Positions 1 to 6,810 of a DNA stretch of 32,727 bases are shown piece after piece. Below the pieces are notes generated by a model, which searched no databases, was not told the origin of the DNA, and worked only from the letters and a program-made list of their open reading frames with translations. Positions within the stretch are counted from its first letter, which is position 1; every line of letters starts with the position of its first letter. Source of the stretch: SAR202 cluster bacterium AC-647-P02_OGT_505m (GTDB taxonomy: Bacteria > Chloroflexota > Dehalococcoidia > Lucifugimonadales > UBA826); NCBI GenBank assembly GCA_009391195.1, contig VEXB01000012.1:1-32727 (forward strand). The letters run 5' to 3'. Position numbers and translations under genes: made by a program.

Positions 1-407
1 GCGCAAACAAAGTATCCCGAATGCAAATTCTGAATCTCGCTATAGAGACTATAAAAGTTGGACGAGCTTTGGGGTACAGCGTTGTTCCTCCAATGGGTGA
101 CTTCAGTCTTGACGACATGGAGGAGGCAGCAGGTCCAAATGGACATCCTGAATTAGACAGAGTTTTATTAGGAGAGCCGCCAGCTGTACCTGGACGACCT
201 TCCATGGCTCAGGACGTTATCAAAGGAAGAGCTACGGAAATCGACTATTTGAACGGGATGGTATCGGATAAAGGCACTGAAATAGGGATAAAAACACCTT
301 ACAGTAATGCAGTAGTAGAAGTTCTCAAAGCAGTTGAATCAGGCGAGTTTGATGTCGGAGTGGACAACTTGGACAGGGTAGCTTCAATCGTAAGAGCATC
401 AGCATGA
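1..407 (+). CDS. Ketopantoate reductase family protein, C-terminal part (5' truncated by window edge)
   Basis: The frame is open to the left edge (first whole codon at base 3), so the Met codon at 21 is probably internal and the gene begins outside the window. The visible 135 residues match the helical C-terminal domain of the PanE/ApbA family, which reduces 2-dehydropantoate to pantoate with NADPH in pantothenate and CoA synthesis. The supporting segment is 'GRPSMAQDVIKGRATEIDYL' followed by the 'TPYSNAVVEVL' helix, the usual substrate-side region. The N-terminal Rossmann domain is not visible, so cofactor binding cannot be judged. The stop overlaps the next gene's start (ATGA), implying translational coupling to an SDR. 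PanE-like proteins include paralogues acting on other 2-oxoacids, so I do not assign panE firmly. Confidence 0.78.
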   Translation, partial: ANKVSRMQILNLAIETIKVGRALGYSVVPPMGDFSLDDMEEAAGPNGHPELDRVLLGEPPAVPGRPSMAQDVIKGRATEIDYLNGMVSDKGTEIGIKTPYSNAVVEVLKAVESGEFDVGVDNLDRVASIVRASA

Positions 408-1159
408 CAGACAAATCTTTAGTCGGTCGAATTGCTCTCGTAACGGGATCCGGCAGAAATATTGGTCGAGCCACTGCTATTGAACTTGCAGAAAAAGGTG
501 CCTACGTGGCAGTAAATTCGCGAGAAAATAGGGAAGAATGTGACTCAGTTAGAGACGAGATAAACTCTGCAGGAGGCAAGGCCATATCTGTAACGGCAGA
601 TGTCGGGGTTGAGGAAGAAGTTAGAGATATGTTCGATCAAATTGAATCCTCTCTTGGTAATGTAACGATTTTGGTGAATAATGCTGGTTTACGGGCTTCC
701 AGTAAACTTGCAGATATGCCTACTTCCGAATGGCGAAGGGTGTTAGCCGTGAATTTAGACGGCCCTTTTTTTTGTTCTCGAGCAGCCATTCCTGGAATGG
801 AGGAGGCTGGTTGGGGAAGAATAATTAATGTGTCAGGCCTAAATGCTTTTTCAGGCAGATCCGACTGGGGGCATGTGTCTGCTAGTAAAATGGGTGCTCT
901 TGGTCTTACCAGAGCGTTAGCACCAGAGCTAGCAGAAAAAGGGATATTGGTTAATCACATAGTTCCGGGAGCCTTTGACACAAGTAGAAGTACTACTACT
1001 GGATTACGTTCCAACCCTGTAGAATCAGAGAGTATTCCCATAGGGAGAATGGGGATACCAAGTGAAATTGGATCTACAGTTGCCTTTCTTGCATCCGATG
1101 CAGCTTCTTACATAACGGGGCAAACGATTCACGTCAATGGTGGCGCTCTCAGATACTAA
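404..1159 (+). CDS. SDR-family oxidoreductase, FabG-like, lacking the catalytic Tyr
   Basis: This 251-residue classical short-chain dehydrogenase/reductase has the nucleotide-binding motif TGSGRNIG (14-21), NNAG (92-95), an active-site Ser at 144 (INVSG) and a C-terminal 'ASYITGQTIHVNGG' typical of FabG-like enzymes. The catalytic YxxxK motif is altered: the sequence reads HVSASK, giving Val158 where Tyr is expected, while Lys162 is kept. His157 lies directly before it. The gene overlaps the upstream ketopantoate-reductase-like gene by 4 bases, so the two are probably co-translated. Substrate is unknown. Loss of the Tyr suggests a non-standard reaction, a different proton donor or a non-catalytic role; a sequencing error would need two base changes (GTG to TAY). 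Confidence 0.88.
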   Translation: MTDKSLVGRIALVTGSGRNIGRATAIELAEKGAYVAVNSRENREECDSVRDEINSAGGKAISVTADVGVEEEVRDMFDQIESSLGNVTILVNNAGLRASSKLADMPTSEWRRVLAVNLDGPFFCSRAAIPGMEEAGWGRIINVSGLNAFSGRSDWGHVSASKMGALGLTRALAPELAEKGILVNHIVPGAFDTSRSTTTGLRSNPVESESIPIGRMGIPSEIGSTVAFLASDAASYITGQTIHVNGGALRY

Positions 1160-1183
1160 TAGTTGATCCGGTCAAAAAATGAT

Positions 1184-1447
1184 ATGACAGAAGTAACGGT
1201 CTTGTATTTTGCCACCTACCGCGAACAGGCGGGAGTTAGCACCGAGCGTATGAGCGTCACGGGCGATAGGGTCAACCTTGGCGAATTAATGAGAAAAATA
1301 TGCCTCGAACATCCAAATATCACCAGCGAATCAAACAAGATCGTGGCAGCAGTAAATGAAGAGTATCAAGATCACGATCACATTCTTAATAATGGAGACA
1401 CAGTCGCACTTATACCTCCGGTAAGTGGTGGATGCCAGACGTACTAA
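1184..1447 (+). CDS. moaD: Molybdopterin synthase sulfur-carrier subunit MoaD with C-terminal extension
   Basis: An 87-residue ubiquitin-fold sulfur carrier that, as a C-terminal thiocarboxylate, would donate sulfur to MoaE for converting cPMP to molybdopterin. I chose the ATG at 1184, which gives MTEVTVLYFATYRE, the usual first beta strand. A TTG at 1163 in the same frame has no Shine-Dalgarno and adds only seven polar residues. The C-terminal 'PPVSGG' motif is clear, but the protein continues CQTY before the stop, so the diglycine is not terminal. MoaD normally ends in GG because its terminal Gly is adenylated. A protease would have to remove four residues, as described for the QbsE carrier (GGCF end, JAMM protease QbsD). 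moaE follows 15 bases downstream, which supports the MoaD identity. Confidence 0.85.
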   Translation: MTEVTVLYFATYREQAGVSTERMSVTGDRVNLGELMRKICLEHPNITSESNKIVAAVNEEYQDHDHILNNGDTVALIPPVSGGCQTY

Positions 1448-1462
1448 AGGTCCTTAATTACA

Positions 1463-1918
1463 ATGCTGACTGAAAGATATAGGGTACGAATTACAGAAGA
1501 GAAGCTTAATCCTTCAGATGCAACAGATTTTGCATCTTCTGAAAGACACGGTGCCACGGTGGTATTTCATGGAGTGACTCGAAATCACACTGACTCCAGA
1601 AAAGTAATTTTACTGGAATATGAAGCTTATATACCCATGGCGGTTAAGAAACTTGAGGAAATCGCTAGCGAAATGTGCTCCAAATGGGATGTACGTGTGG
1701 CTATCGACCATAGACTCGGAAGAGTCGATATTGGAGAAGAAAGTCTCGTAGTAGCAGTCGGATCCCCTCATAGACAGGCTGCATTTGAAGCTGCTGACTA
1801 CTCCGTTGATCGAATAAAACAAACTGTTCCCATATGGAAAAAGGAACACTTCGAAGGAGGGGAAATTTGGATTGGTGATGTAGACGGATTCAGACCATTG
1901 GAACAGAAATCCAACTGA
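1463..1918 (+). CDS. moaE: Molybdopterin synthase catalytic subunit MoaE
   Basis: 151 residues, the usual MoaE length. MoaE forms a heterotetramer with MoaD and inserts the two dithiolene sulfurs into cyclic pyranopterin monophosphate in the cytoplasm. Family motifs seen are the early strand 'ATVVFHGVTRNH', 'LEYEAYIPMA', 'HRLGRVDIGEESLVVAV', 'HRQAAFEA' and the active-site stretch 'VPIWKKEHFEGGEIWI', with the adjacent lysines that contact substrate in E. coli MoaE. An AAAGG sequence lies about 12 bases before the ATG. It forms a two-gene unit with moaD. No moaA, moaB or moaC is in the window. The organism therefore probably has molybdenum-cofactor enzymes encoded elsewhere. Confidence 0.95.
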   Translation: MLTERYRVRITEEKLNPSDATDFASSERHGATVVFHGVTRNHTDSRKVILLEYEAYIPMAVKKLEEIASEMCSKWDVRVAIDHRLGRVDIGEESLVVAVGSPHRQAAFEAADYSVDRIKQTVPIWKKEHFEGGEIWIGDVDGFRPLEQKSN

Positions 1919-2079
1919 CATAAACGTCTTTGTCGTGAAATCGGCACCTACTTGTTCATGCGTTACGAAAACATTTGCAAAAGGGATAATATGAAAACTA
2001 TTACCCATATAAATAGCATTTATTATTTCGTTTTCATCTCCATAGTTAATAATAGTTCCGGATTTCACAAAACCATTCC

Positions 2080-2108
2080 TTGATTGAGTCAACTCTCCAA
2101 CTTATAAT
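2080..2108 (+). promoter_or_regulatory. Sigma-70-type promoter for tRNA-Ser
   Basis: TTGATT (2080-2085) and a perfect TATAAT (2103-2108) are separated by 17 bases. Transcription would start near 2115, about 10 bases before the mature tRNA-Ser. The same promoter may read on into miaB, since only 34 bases separate the tRNA from that start codon and no terminator is visible between them. Confidence 0.7.
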
Positions 2109-2124
2109 TAGGCATTCATATAAC

Positions 2125-2213
2125 GGAGGGATCGCATAGAGGTCTAGTGCGGCCGCCTGCTAAGCGGTTAGGGGATGAAAGTCCTCTCATGGGTTCGAAT
2201 CCCATTCCCTCCG
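2125..2213 (+). tRNA. tRNA-Ser (anticodon GCT)
   Basis: An 89-nt tRNA with acceptor stem GGAGGGA (2125-2131) pairing TCCCTCC (2206-2212), anticodon stem GCCGC/GCGGT around loop CTGCTAA (anticodon GCT at 2159-2161), a long variable arm with GGGGA/TCCTC pairing, and T-arm ATGGG-TTCGAAT-CCCAT. The long variable arm and G discriminator (2213) are serine identity features. It reads AGC/AGU codons. No CCA is encoded: the following bases are CCG. The CAT-anticodon tRNA in this window does carry a genomic CCA. Confidence 0.97.
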
Positions 2214-2247
2214 CCGGTGGAACCAAAGACAGGAAGTTAAGAAAATT

Positions 2248-3558
2248 ATGAAGAGTTATCATATCTGGACTACAGGATGCCAGATGAATAAGGCTGATTC
2301 GGATCGGCTTTGTAGCGCTTTAGACCAACTCGGGTTGACTCCTTCTAGCTCGAGGACAGAAGCTGATATCGTGGTGCTTAATACTTGTGTTGTAAGACAA
2401 AACGCAGAGGACAAAGCCGTAGGCACACTGACAAGCTTGAAACCTAATAAAGAAGCAAATCCTGAAAAGATCATAGCTTTGATGGGCTGCATGGTCGGAC
2501 CCAAAACAGAACCTCTTGAACGAAGATTCCCGTTTGTTGACGTTTTCATGAGACCACAGCAATATGACCCTTTAATAGACCTGCTCTCGGAGAGATTAGG
2601 GGTAGACCCTGAAGGATGCATAGGCCCTCTGTCAGCGGCCCCTTCTGTGTCGACATTCATACCCATCATTCACGGATGTGACAAGTTCTGTTCTTTTTGC
2701 ATCATTCCCTACAGGCGTGGGCGAGAAACAAGCAGGGAAATATCGGAAATAGTATATGAATCAGAGATGCTGGTTGCGAGGGGAGTCAAGGAAGTCACTT
2801 TGTTAGGACAAAACGTAGACTCTTATGGTCACGATCTGTCAGGGTCCGTGAATTTAAGCAACCTGCTTGCTGCAGTAAATGAAGTGAAGGGAATTGAGAG
2901 AATTAGGTTCCTAACTTCACATCCCAACGATATGGACGACAGCATAATAGATGCAGTCGGAGGTCTCGATAAGGTATGTGAACACATCAACCTGCCCTTC
3001 CAGGCTGGTGATGATGACATTCTACAAAGCATGAGGCGTGGCTACACTAATTACGAATACAGGAAAATCATCGATAAGATCCGATGTAAAGTACCAGGAG
3101 TAAGTCTTAGTACGGATTTAATAGTTGGGTTTTGTGGTGAAACAGACCAGCAATTTGAAAGCACTCTACAGTTGGTTCGCGATATCAAATTCGATAAAGT
3201 CCACTCTGCAGCCTACTCCACAAGAAAAGGAACAATAGCAGACAGAAAGATGATTGATAACGTTCCTGAAGAGATTAAGAAGGATCGTCTGAGGCAGATC
3301 AATGATGAGCAGGAAGGGATTTCTACAGAGATAAACAGTAGGGTGCTTGGAGAATGCCACGAAGTACTGGTTGAGGGTACAAAAGATGGCAGATGGTTTG
3401 GTCGAAACCGTAATGACAAACTGGTATTTTTTGACAGTACCGAAACTGAAAAGGGTGACATGACAATAGTGAAGATAGAAGAGACGAGTCCATGGTTTTT
3501 ACAAGGATCTCTATATAACACTAAAAATGGATCGCCAGATAACCCAATAAACTCTTGA
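2248..3558 (+). CDS. miaB: tRNA-2-methylthio-N6-dimethylallyladenosine synthase MiaB
   Basis: A 436-residue radical-SAM methylthiotransferase that converts i6A37 to ms2i6A37 in tRNAs reading UNN codons. Order of domains: UPF0004 domain with the auxiliary 4Fe-4S ligands Cys11, Cys47 and Cys81; radical-SAM core with CDKFCSFC (Cys144, 148, 151); and a C-terminal TRAM domain (about 370-435). 'GCDKFCSFCIIPYRRGRE' and 'LLGQNVDSYG' are close to MiaB consensus and favour MiaB over RimO or MtaB. AGGAAG lies about 10 bases before the ATG. The gene follows tRNA-Ser(GCT), which is not an expected MiaB substrate because it reads A-starting codons, so the adjacency is probably incidental. Confidence 0.95.
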   Translation: MKSYHIWTTGCQMNKADSDRLCSALDQLGLTPSSSRTEADIVVLNTCVVRQNAEDKAVGTLTSLKPNKEANPEKIIALMGCMVGPKTEPLERRFPFVDVFMRPQQYDPLIDLLSERLGVDPEGCIGPLSAAPSVSTFIPIIHGCDKFCSFCIIPYRRGRETSREISEIVYESEMLVARGVKEVTLLGQNVDSYGHDLSGSVNLSNLLAAVNEVKGIERIRFLTSHPNDMDDSIIDAVGGLDKVCEHINLPFQAGDDDILQSMRRGYTNYEYRKIIDKIRCKVPGVSLSTDLIVGFCGETDQQFESTLQLVRDIKFDKVHSAAYSTRKGTIADRKMIDNVPEEIKKDRLRQINDEQEGISTEINSRVLGECHEVLVEGTKDGRWFGRNRNDKLVFFDSTETEKGDMTIVKIEETSPWFLQGSLYNTKNGSPDNPINS

Positions 3559-3625
3559 ACAGTGAATAAACTATAGATAGATTCAATTAGCTCTCATTTA
3601 AAAGAGGGGGAAGAGTCAAAATCAA

Positions 3626-4831
3626 ATGGTTATAAAAATAGATAGCCCGACGATCCCGATAACAGAAATAGAGCAATCTGCATTCTGTCAGACTGATGAC
3701 AATCTCAAATCAAAAAGTCTTGAGGATGAGTTTGGCGCTGGTGTTAGATGGCAAAAACTACCCATAAGCTATATGCGGACGAGCCCAGACGATCTGGAAA
3801 AAAACATACGTGAGGCTAGAGCAGCGTTAGGTAGTAAAGTCGTAATTCTCGGCCACCATTACCAGAGAGACGAGGTTATTCAATTTGCCGACATGCGTGG
3901 CGACTCTTTCAAGCTCTCACAGTTTGCTGCCGAGCAAAACGAAGCCGAATTTATCATTTTCTGTGGTGTACATTTCATGGCTGAGACGGCTGATATTCTG
4001 AGTACATCCGAGCAAAAAGTTATCCTACCTAATCTTACAGCTGGCTGCTCAATGGCTGATATGGCTCAGACCGACGACGTTCTTGACTGCTGGGACGACT
4101 TAACGGACATCATGGGATCCAATCAGATAGTTCCCATTACCTATATGAACTCTACAGCTGACATAAAATCTTTATGCGGGGAGAATGATGGAATCGTCTG
4201 TACCTCCTCAAATGCTGCAGCAACTTTTGAATGGGCTTATGCAAAGGGAGAAAAAGTACTGTTTCTCCCAGACCAACATCTGGGACGTAATACCGGTCTT
4301 AAAATGGGTATCAAATTGGATGAAATGATCGTATGGAATCCGTTCAAACCCCTTGGAGGAAACTCCGAAAAAGAAATAGAAGAATCCAAGCTAATTCTCT
4401 GGCAGGGTCATTGCTCAGTACACACCCGATTCACAGTAGAACAAATAGCGCAGGCAAGAACCGCTCACCCGGACGTCCACGTTGTCGTTCATCCTGAATG
4501 CACTAATGAGGTTGTTACAGCAGCTGACTCAAACGGATCAACAGAATACATAAAGAAACTTATTTCTGAAGCTCCAGCAGGAACTTCCTGGGCTGTTGGT
4601 ACAGAAATAAGCCTAGTAAACCGAATAGCTGCTGAGAATCCGGATAAAACCGTGTTTTGCCTCGATACAGTTGTATGTCCTTGTTCCACAATGTACAGAA
4701 TACATCCAGCCTACGTATCTTGGGTACTTGATGGTCTGCTTGAGGGTCAGGTTGTGAACCAGATCACAGTCGACGATAAAACTAGAAAATTTTCACGGAT
4801 TGCACTGGAAAGAATGCTATCCGTTGTTTAA
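3626..4831 (+). CDS. nadA: Quinolinate synthase NadA
   Basis: 401 residues. It condenses iminoaspartate with dihydroxyacetone phosphate to quinolinate in de novo NAD synthesis, using a 4Fe-4S cluster. Likely cluster ligands are Cys113 (FCGVHFMAE), Cys263 (WQGHCSVH) and the CPC at 351-353. 'LGHHYQ' (about 75-80) matches the substrate-binding HYY/HHY region. The N terminus carries about 30 extra residues compared with E. coli NadA, of low complexity and unknown role. nadC follows 87 bases downstream, but nadB (L-aspartate oxidase) or an aspartate dehydrogenase is not in the window. A weak promoter candidate (TTGAAC 3555-3560, 17 bases, TAGATT 3578-3583) overlaps the miaB end. A purine-rich GAGGGGGAAGAG lies upstream of the ATG. 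Confidence 0.95.
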   Translation: MVIKIDSPTIPITEIEQSAFCQTDDNLKSKSLEDEFGAGVRWQKLPISYMRTSPDDLEKNIREARAALGSKVVILGHHYQRDEVIQFADMRGDSFKLSQFAAEQNEAEFIIFCGVHFMAETADILSTSEQKVILPNLTAGCSMADMAQTDDVLDCWDDLTDIMGSNQIVPITYMNSTADIKSLCGENDGIVCTSSNAAATFEWAYAKGEKVLFLPDQHLGRNTGLKMGIKLDEMIVWNPFKPLGGNSEKEIEESKLILWQGHCSVHTRFTVEQIAQARTAHPDVHVVVHPECTNEVVTAADSNGSTEYIKKLISEAPAGTSWAVGTEISLVNRIAAENPDKTVFCLDTVVCPCSTMYRIHPAYVSWVLDGLLEGQVVNQITVDDKTRKFSRIALERMLSVV

Positions 4832-4918
4832 AGCAACCATCTAATTTATTGTTATTAACACGCTGATATCTTGCGACAACAAACTCCTGATTACTGATCC
4901 TTTTAACCCGGAGACCCC

Positions 4919-5764
4919 ATGAAAATCACACCCGATATGGAACGGCTTATCGAACTTGCCATCATGGAGGACTATTCGGCCGGGGACGCGACGACAGAGG
5001 CTTTAATATCTCCGAGCATAGATGGCAAAGCCACAATCGTATCTGACGAAAGCGGTGTTTTAGCGGGGCTGGATATAGCTCTCGAGGTCTTCCGCAAAAT
5101 GGCACCGGATGTGGAAACAGAACGACTTTTGTCTGATGGAGATTTTCTGGAAAACGGGTCCCGTATTGCGAATATACAAGGACCTCTGGGATCGATACTT
5201 ACAACAGAACGTACTTCTCTCAATTTCCTGAGAAAACTCAGTGGGGTAGCGACAGAAACCTCAAAATATGTCGACGCGGTCAAAGGCACCAGTGCCACAA
5301 TAATAGATACCAGAAAAACGACACCTGGTTTCAGGTCTCTACAAAAATATGCGGTCAGAATGGGTGGCGGTACCAATCACAGGCAAAATCTTGGTGACGG
5401 AATACTTATAAAGGACAACCATATACGGACGCTCGCACTTGAAGGTTTGAGTCTCAAAGACGTGATAAGAAAAGCTCATGCCAACGCCTCGCACACTATA
5501 AAAATTGAGGTAGAAGTTGAAGATGTAGTTCAAGTTAAAGAAGCTCTTGAAGCCGGGGCGCAAATAATACTTCTGGACAATATGACCCCGGGTGAAATGA
5601 AAAAGGCTGTTGATATGTGCAATGGGAAAGCCATAACCGAAGCCTCAGGTGGGATAAATCTCTCGTCAGTCCGGGCAGCAGCAGAGTCAGGAGTTGATCT
5701 CATATCTGTCGGCGCTCTGACTCATTCCGCTCCAGACCTGGATCTTAGCCTGGACATAGAATAA
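4919..5764 (+). CDS. nadC: Nicotinate-nucleotide pyrophosphorylase (carboxylating) NadC
   Basis: 281 residues, the normal length for quinolinate phosphoribosyltransferase. It turns quinolinate and PRPP into nicotinate mononucleotide, the step after NadA. Motifs: 'LNFLRKLSGVAT', 'DTRKTTPGFR', 'GGGTNHRQNLGDGILIKDNHI' (shown here as consecutive conserved blocks) and 'EVEVE', which carry the PRPP and quinolinate ligands. The ATG has GGAG about 7 bases upstream. Together with nadA it forms a de novo NAD unit. It converges on dtd with only 7 bases between stops, and no terminator hairpin is visible in that gap. Confidence 0.96.
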   Translation: MKITPDMERLIELAIMEDYSAGDATTEALISPSIDGKATIVSDESGVLAGLDIALEVFRKMAPDVETERLLSDGDFLENGSRIANIQGPLGSILTTERTSLNFLRKLSGVATETSKYVDAVKGTSATIIDTRKTTPGFRSLQKYAVRMGGGTNHRQNLGDGILIKDNHIRTLALEGLSLKDVIRKAHANASHTIKIEVEVEDVVQVKEALEAGAQIILLDNMTPGEMKKAVDMCNGKAITEASGGINLSSVRAAAESGVDLISVGALTHSAPDLDLSLDIE

Positions 5765-5771
5765 ATATCTC

Positions 5772-6236
5772 TTAAGTATTACGTGACTTTAATCTGTCTG
5801 CAGAGTCGACTAATAATGTGACAGGCCCCTCATTTACAAGTGACACGGACATGTCAGCTTGAAATACACCCGTTTCAATGTTGACGCCGGAATTCCTGAA
5901 ATACTCAGTCACCTTGATGAAAAGTTCTTTCGCCTCATGCACAGGCATAGCATCTGAAAATCCAGGCCTTCGTCCCTTTCTAGTATCGGCATAGAGAGTA
6001 AATTGACTCACAAGCAATATCTCACCGCCAACGTCCTGAACGGACCTGTCAAATTTACCCTGCTCATCTGAAAAAACTCTGAGATTAATTACTTTATCAA
6101 CCAAATAGGTCATATCGTCTTCAGTATCTGACTTACCGATCCCGAGGAATACCAAAAAACCTCTTCCTATTTGACCGGTAATGACACTATCAACGGAAAC
6201 GGAAGCAGAGGATGTCCTCTGAATCAGGGCCCTCAA
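5772..6236 (-). CDS. dtd: D-aminoacyl-tRNA deacylase Dtd
   Basis: 154 residues. Dtd hydrolyses D-aminoacyl-tRNAs (and Gly-tRNA-Ala) to protect translation. Conserved signatures are the N-terminal 'MRALIQR', 'GFLVFLGI', 'LLVSQFTLYAD' with 'KGRRPGF', and the C-terminal 'FQADMSVSLVNEGPVT', whose Gly-Pro forms the cross-subunit chiral-selector motif. The start is TTG, three bases after the fmdB stop; no ATG is available in frame near it and the family begins at this residue. No Shine-Dalgarno is obvious, so translation is probably coupled to fmdB. Confidence 0.95.
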   Translation of the reverse strand: MRALIQRTSSASVSVDSVITGQIGRGFLVFLGIGKSDTEDDMTYLVDKVINLRVFSDEQGKFDRSVQDVGGEILLVSQFTLYADTRKGRRPGFSDAMPVHEAKELFIKVTEYFRNSGVNIETGVFQADMSVSLVNEGPVTLLVDSADRLKSRNT

Positions 6237-6239
6237 TAT

Positions 6240-6602
6240 TCAGTCGCTGGAGGACGATTTGGTTGAGGATGAGGATGTAGAAGAGGAGGATTTAGAAGGA
6301 GAATCACTTTTTGGGGTACTTGAATCACTTTTTTCAGATGTACTTGAAGACTTGTCCGAGGAGTTGTCTGAACTCTCTTTCGTGGATGACGGGGAATCAT
6401 TCTGTTTACCGGATGAACTTCCCTTTTTACCGTAGTCATTGACATACCAACCACTACCTTTGAACACGATTGGAACCGCGGAGAATTGTCTAGTGGCAAT
6501 TTCTCCACACTGCTTACAGGGCTGATCAATATCATCACTGAACTTCAGTCTCAGTTCAAACTGTTCACCGCATGATTCACATCTGTAGTCGTATGTAGGC
6601 AA
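6240..6602 (-). CDS. FmdB-family zinc-ribbon protein with Ser-rich tail
   Basis: 120 residues. The first 40 match the FmdB zinc-ribbon family (MPTYDYRC start; Cys8, Cys11, Cys29, Cys32 as zinc ligands; then 'FKGSGWYVNDYGKKG'). From about residue 60 onward the protein is a low-complexity Ser/Lys/Asp tail, common in this family. The start is TTG at 6602 with a strong GGAGGAGAGGA just upstream; an out-of-frame ATG lies within that sequence. FmdB proteins are annotated as putative regulators by name only; the biochemical role is not established. It is in an operon with dtd. A terminator-like hairpin sits only about 30 bases upstream of the start. Confidence 0.9.
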   Translation of the reverse strand: MPTYDYRCESCGEQFELRLKFSDDIDQPCKQCGEIATRQFSAVPIVFKGSGWYVNDYGKKGSSSGKQNDSPSSTKESSDNSSDKSSSTSEKSDSSTPKSDSPSKSSSSTSSSSTKSSSSD

Positions 6603-6628
6603 TCCTCTCCTCCATCAAAAATACAAAG

Positions 6629-6653
6629 AAAAAAGCAGCCTTTCATGGCTGCC
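6629..6653 (-). terminator. Rho-independent terminator after purL
   Basis: Read on the minus strand: stem GCAGCC, loop ATGAAA, stem GGCTGC, then TTTTTTCTTTG. The 6-bp GC-rich stem is perfect and followed by a T run. It ends the purQ-purL transcript. Because it lies only about 30 bases before the fmdB start codon, fmdB either has its promoter inside or upstream of the hairpin, or depends on read-through. Confidence 0.8.
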
Positions 6654-6810
6654 TAGCCTGCTAATCAATCTAGCATTGAGGTGTTGACGTGTCAAACTAA
6701 AAACATGCTCAAAGAAAGGTTTCTCCAAGCCTGAATAGATAGCTTATCCGCTCCTATGCAAGGCAATTTATTATCGTACCTACAGGGAGGAACATCGACC
6801 AATAAACTCA

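Noticed and set aside
1610-2092. A 160-codon minus-strand frame
   Set aside because: It overlaps most of moaE antisense and the tRNA-Ser promoter; no motif supports it.
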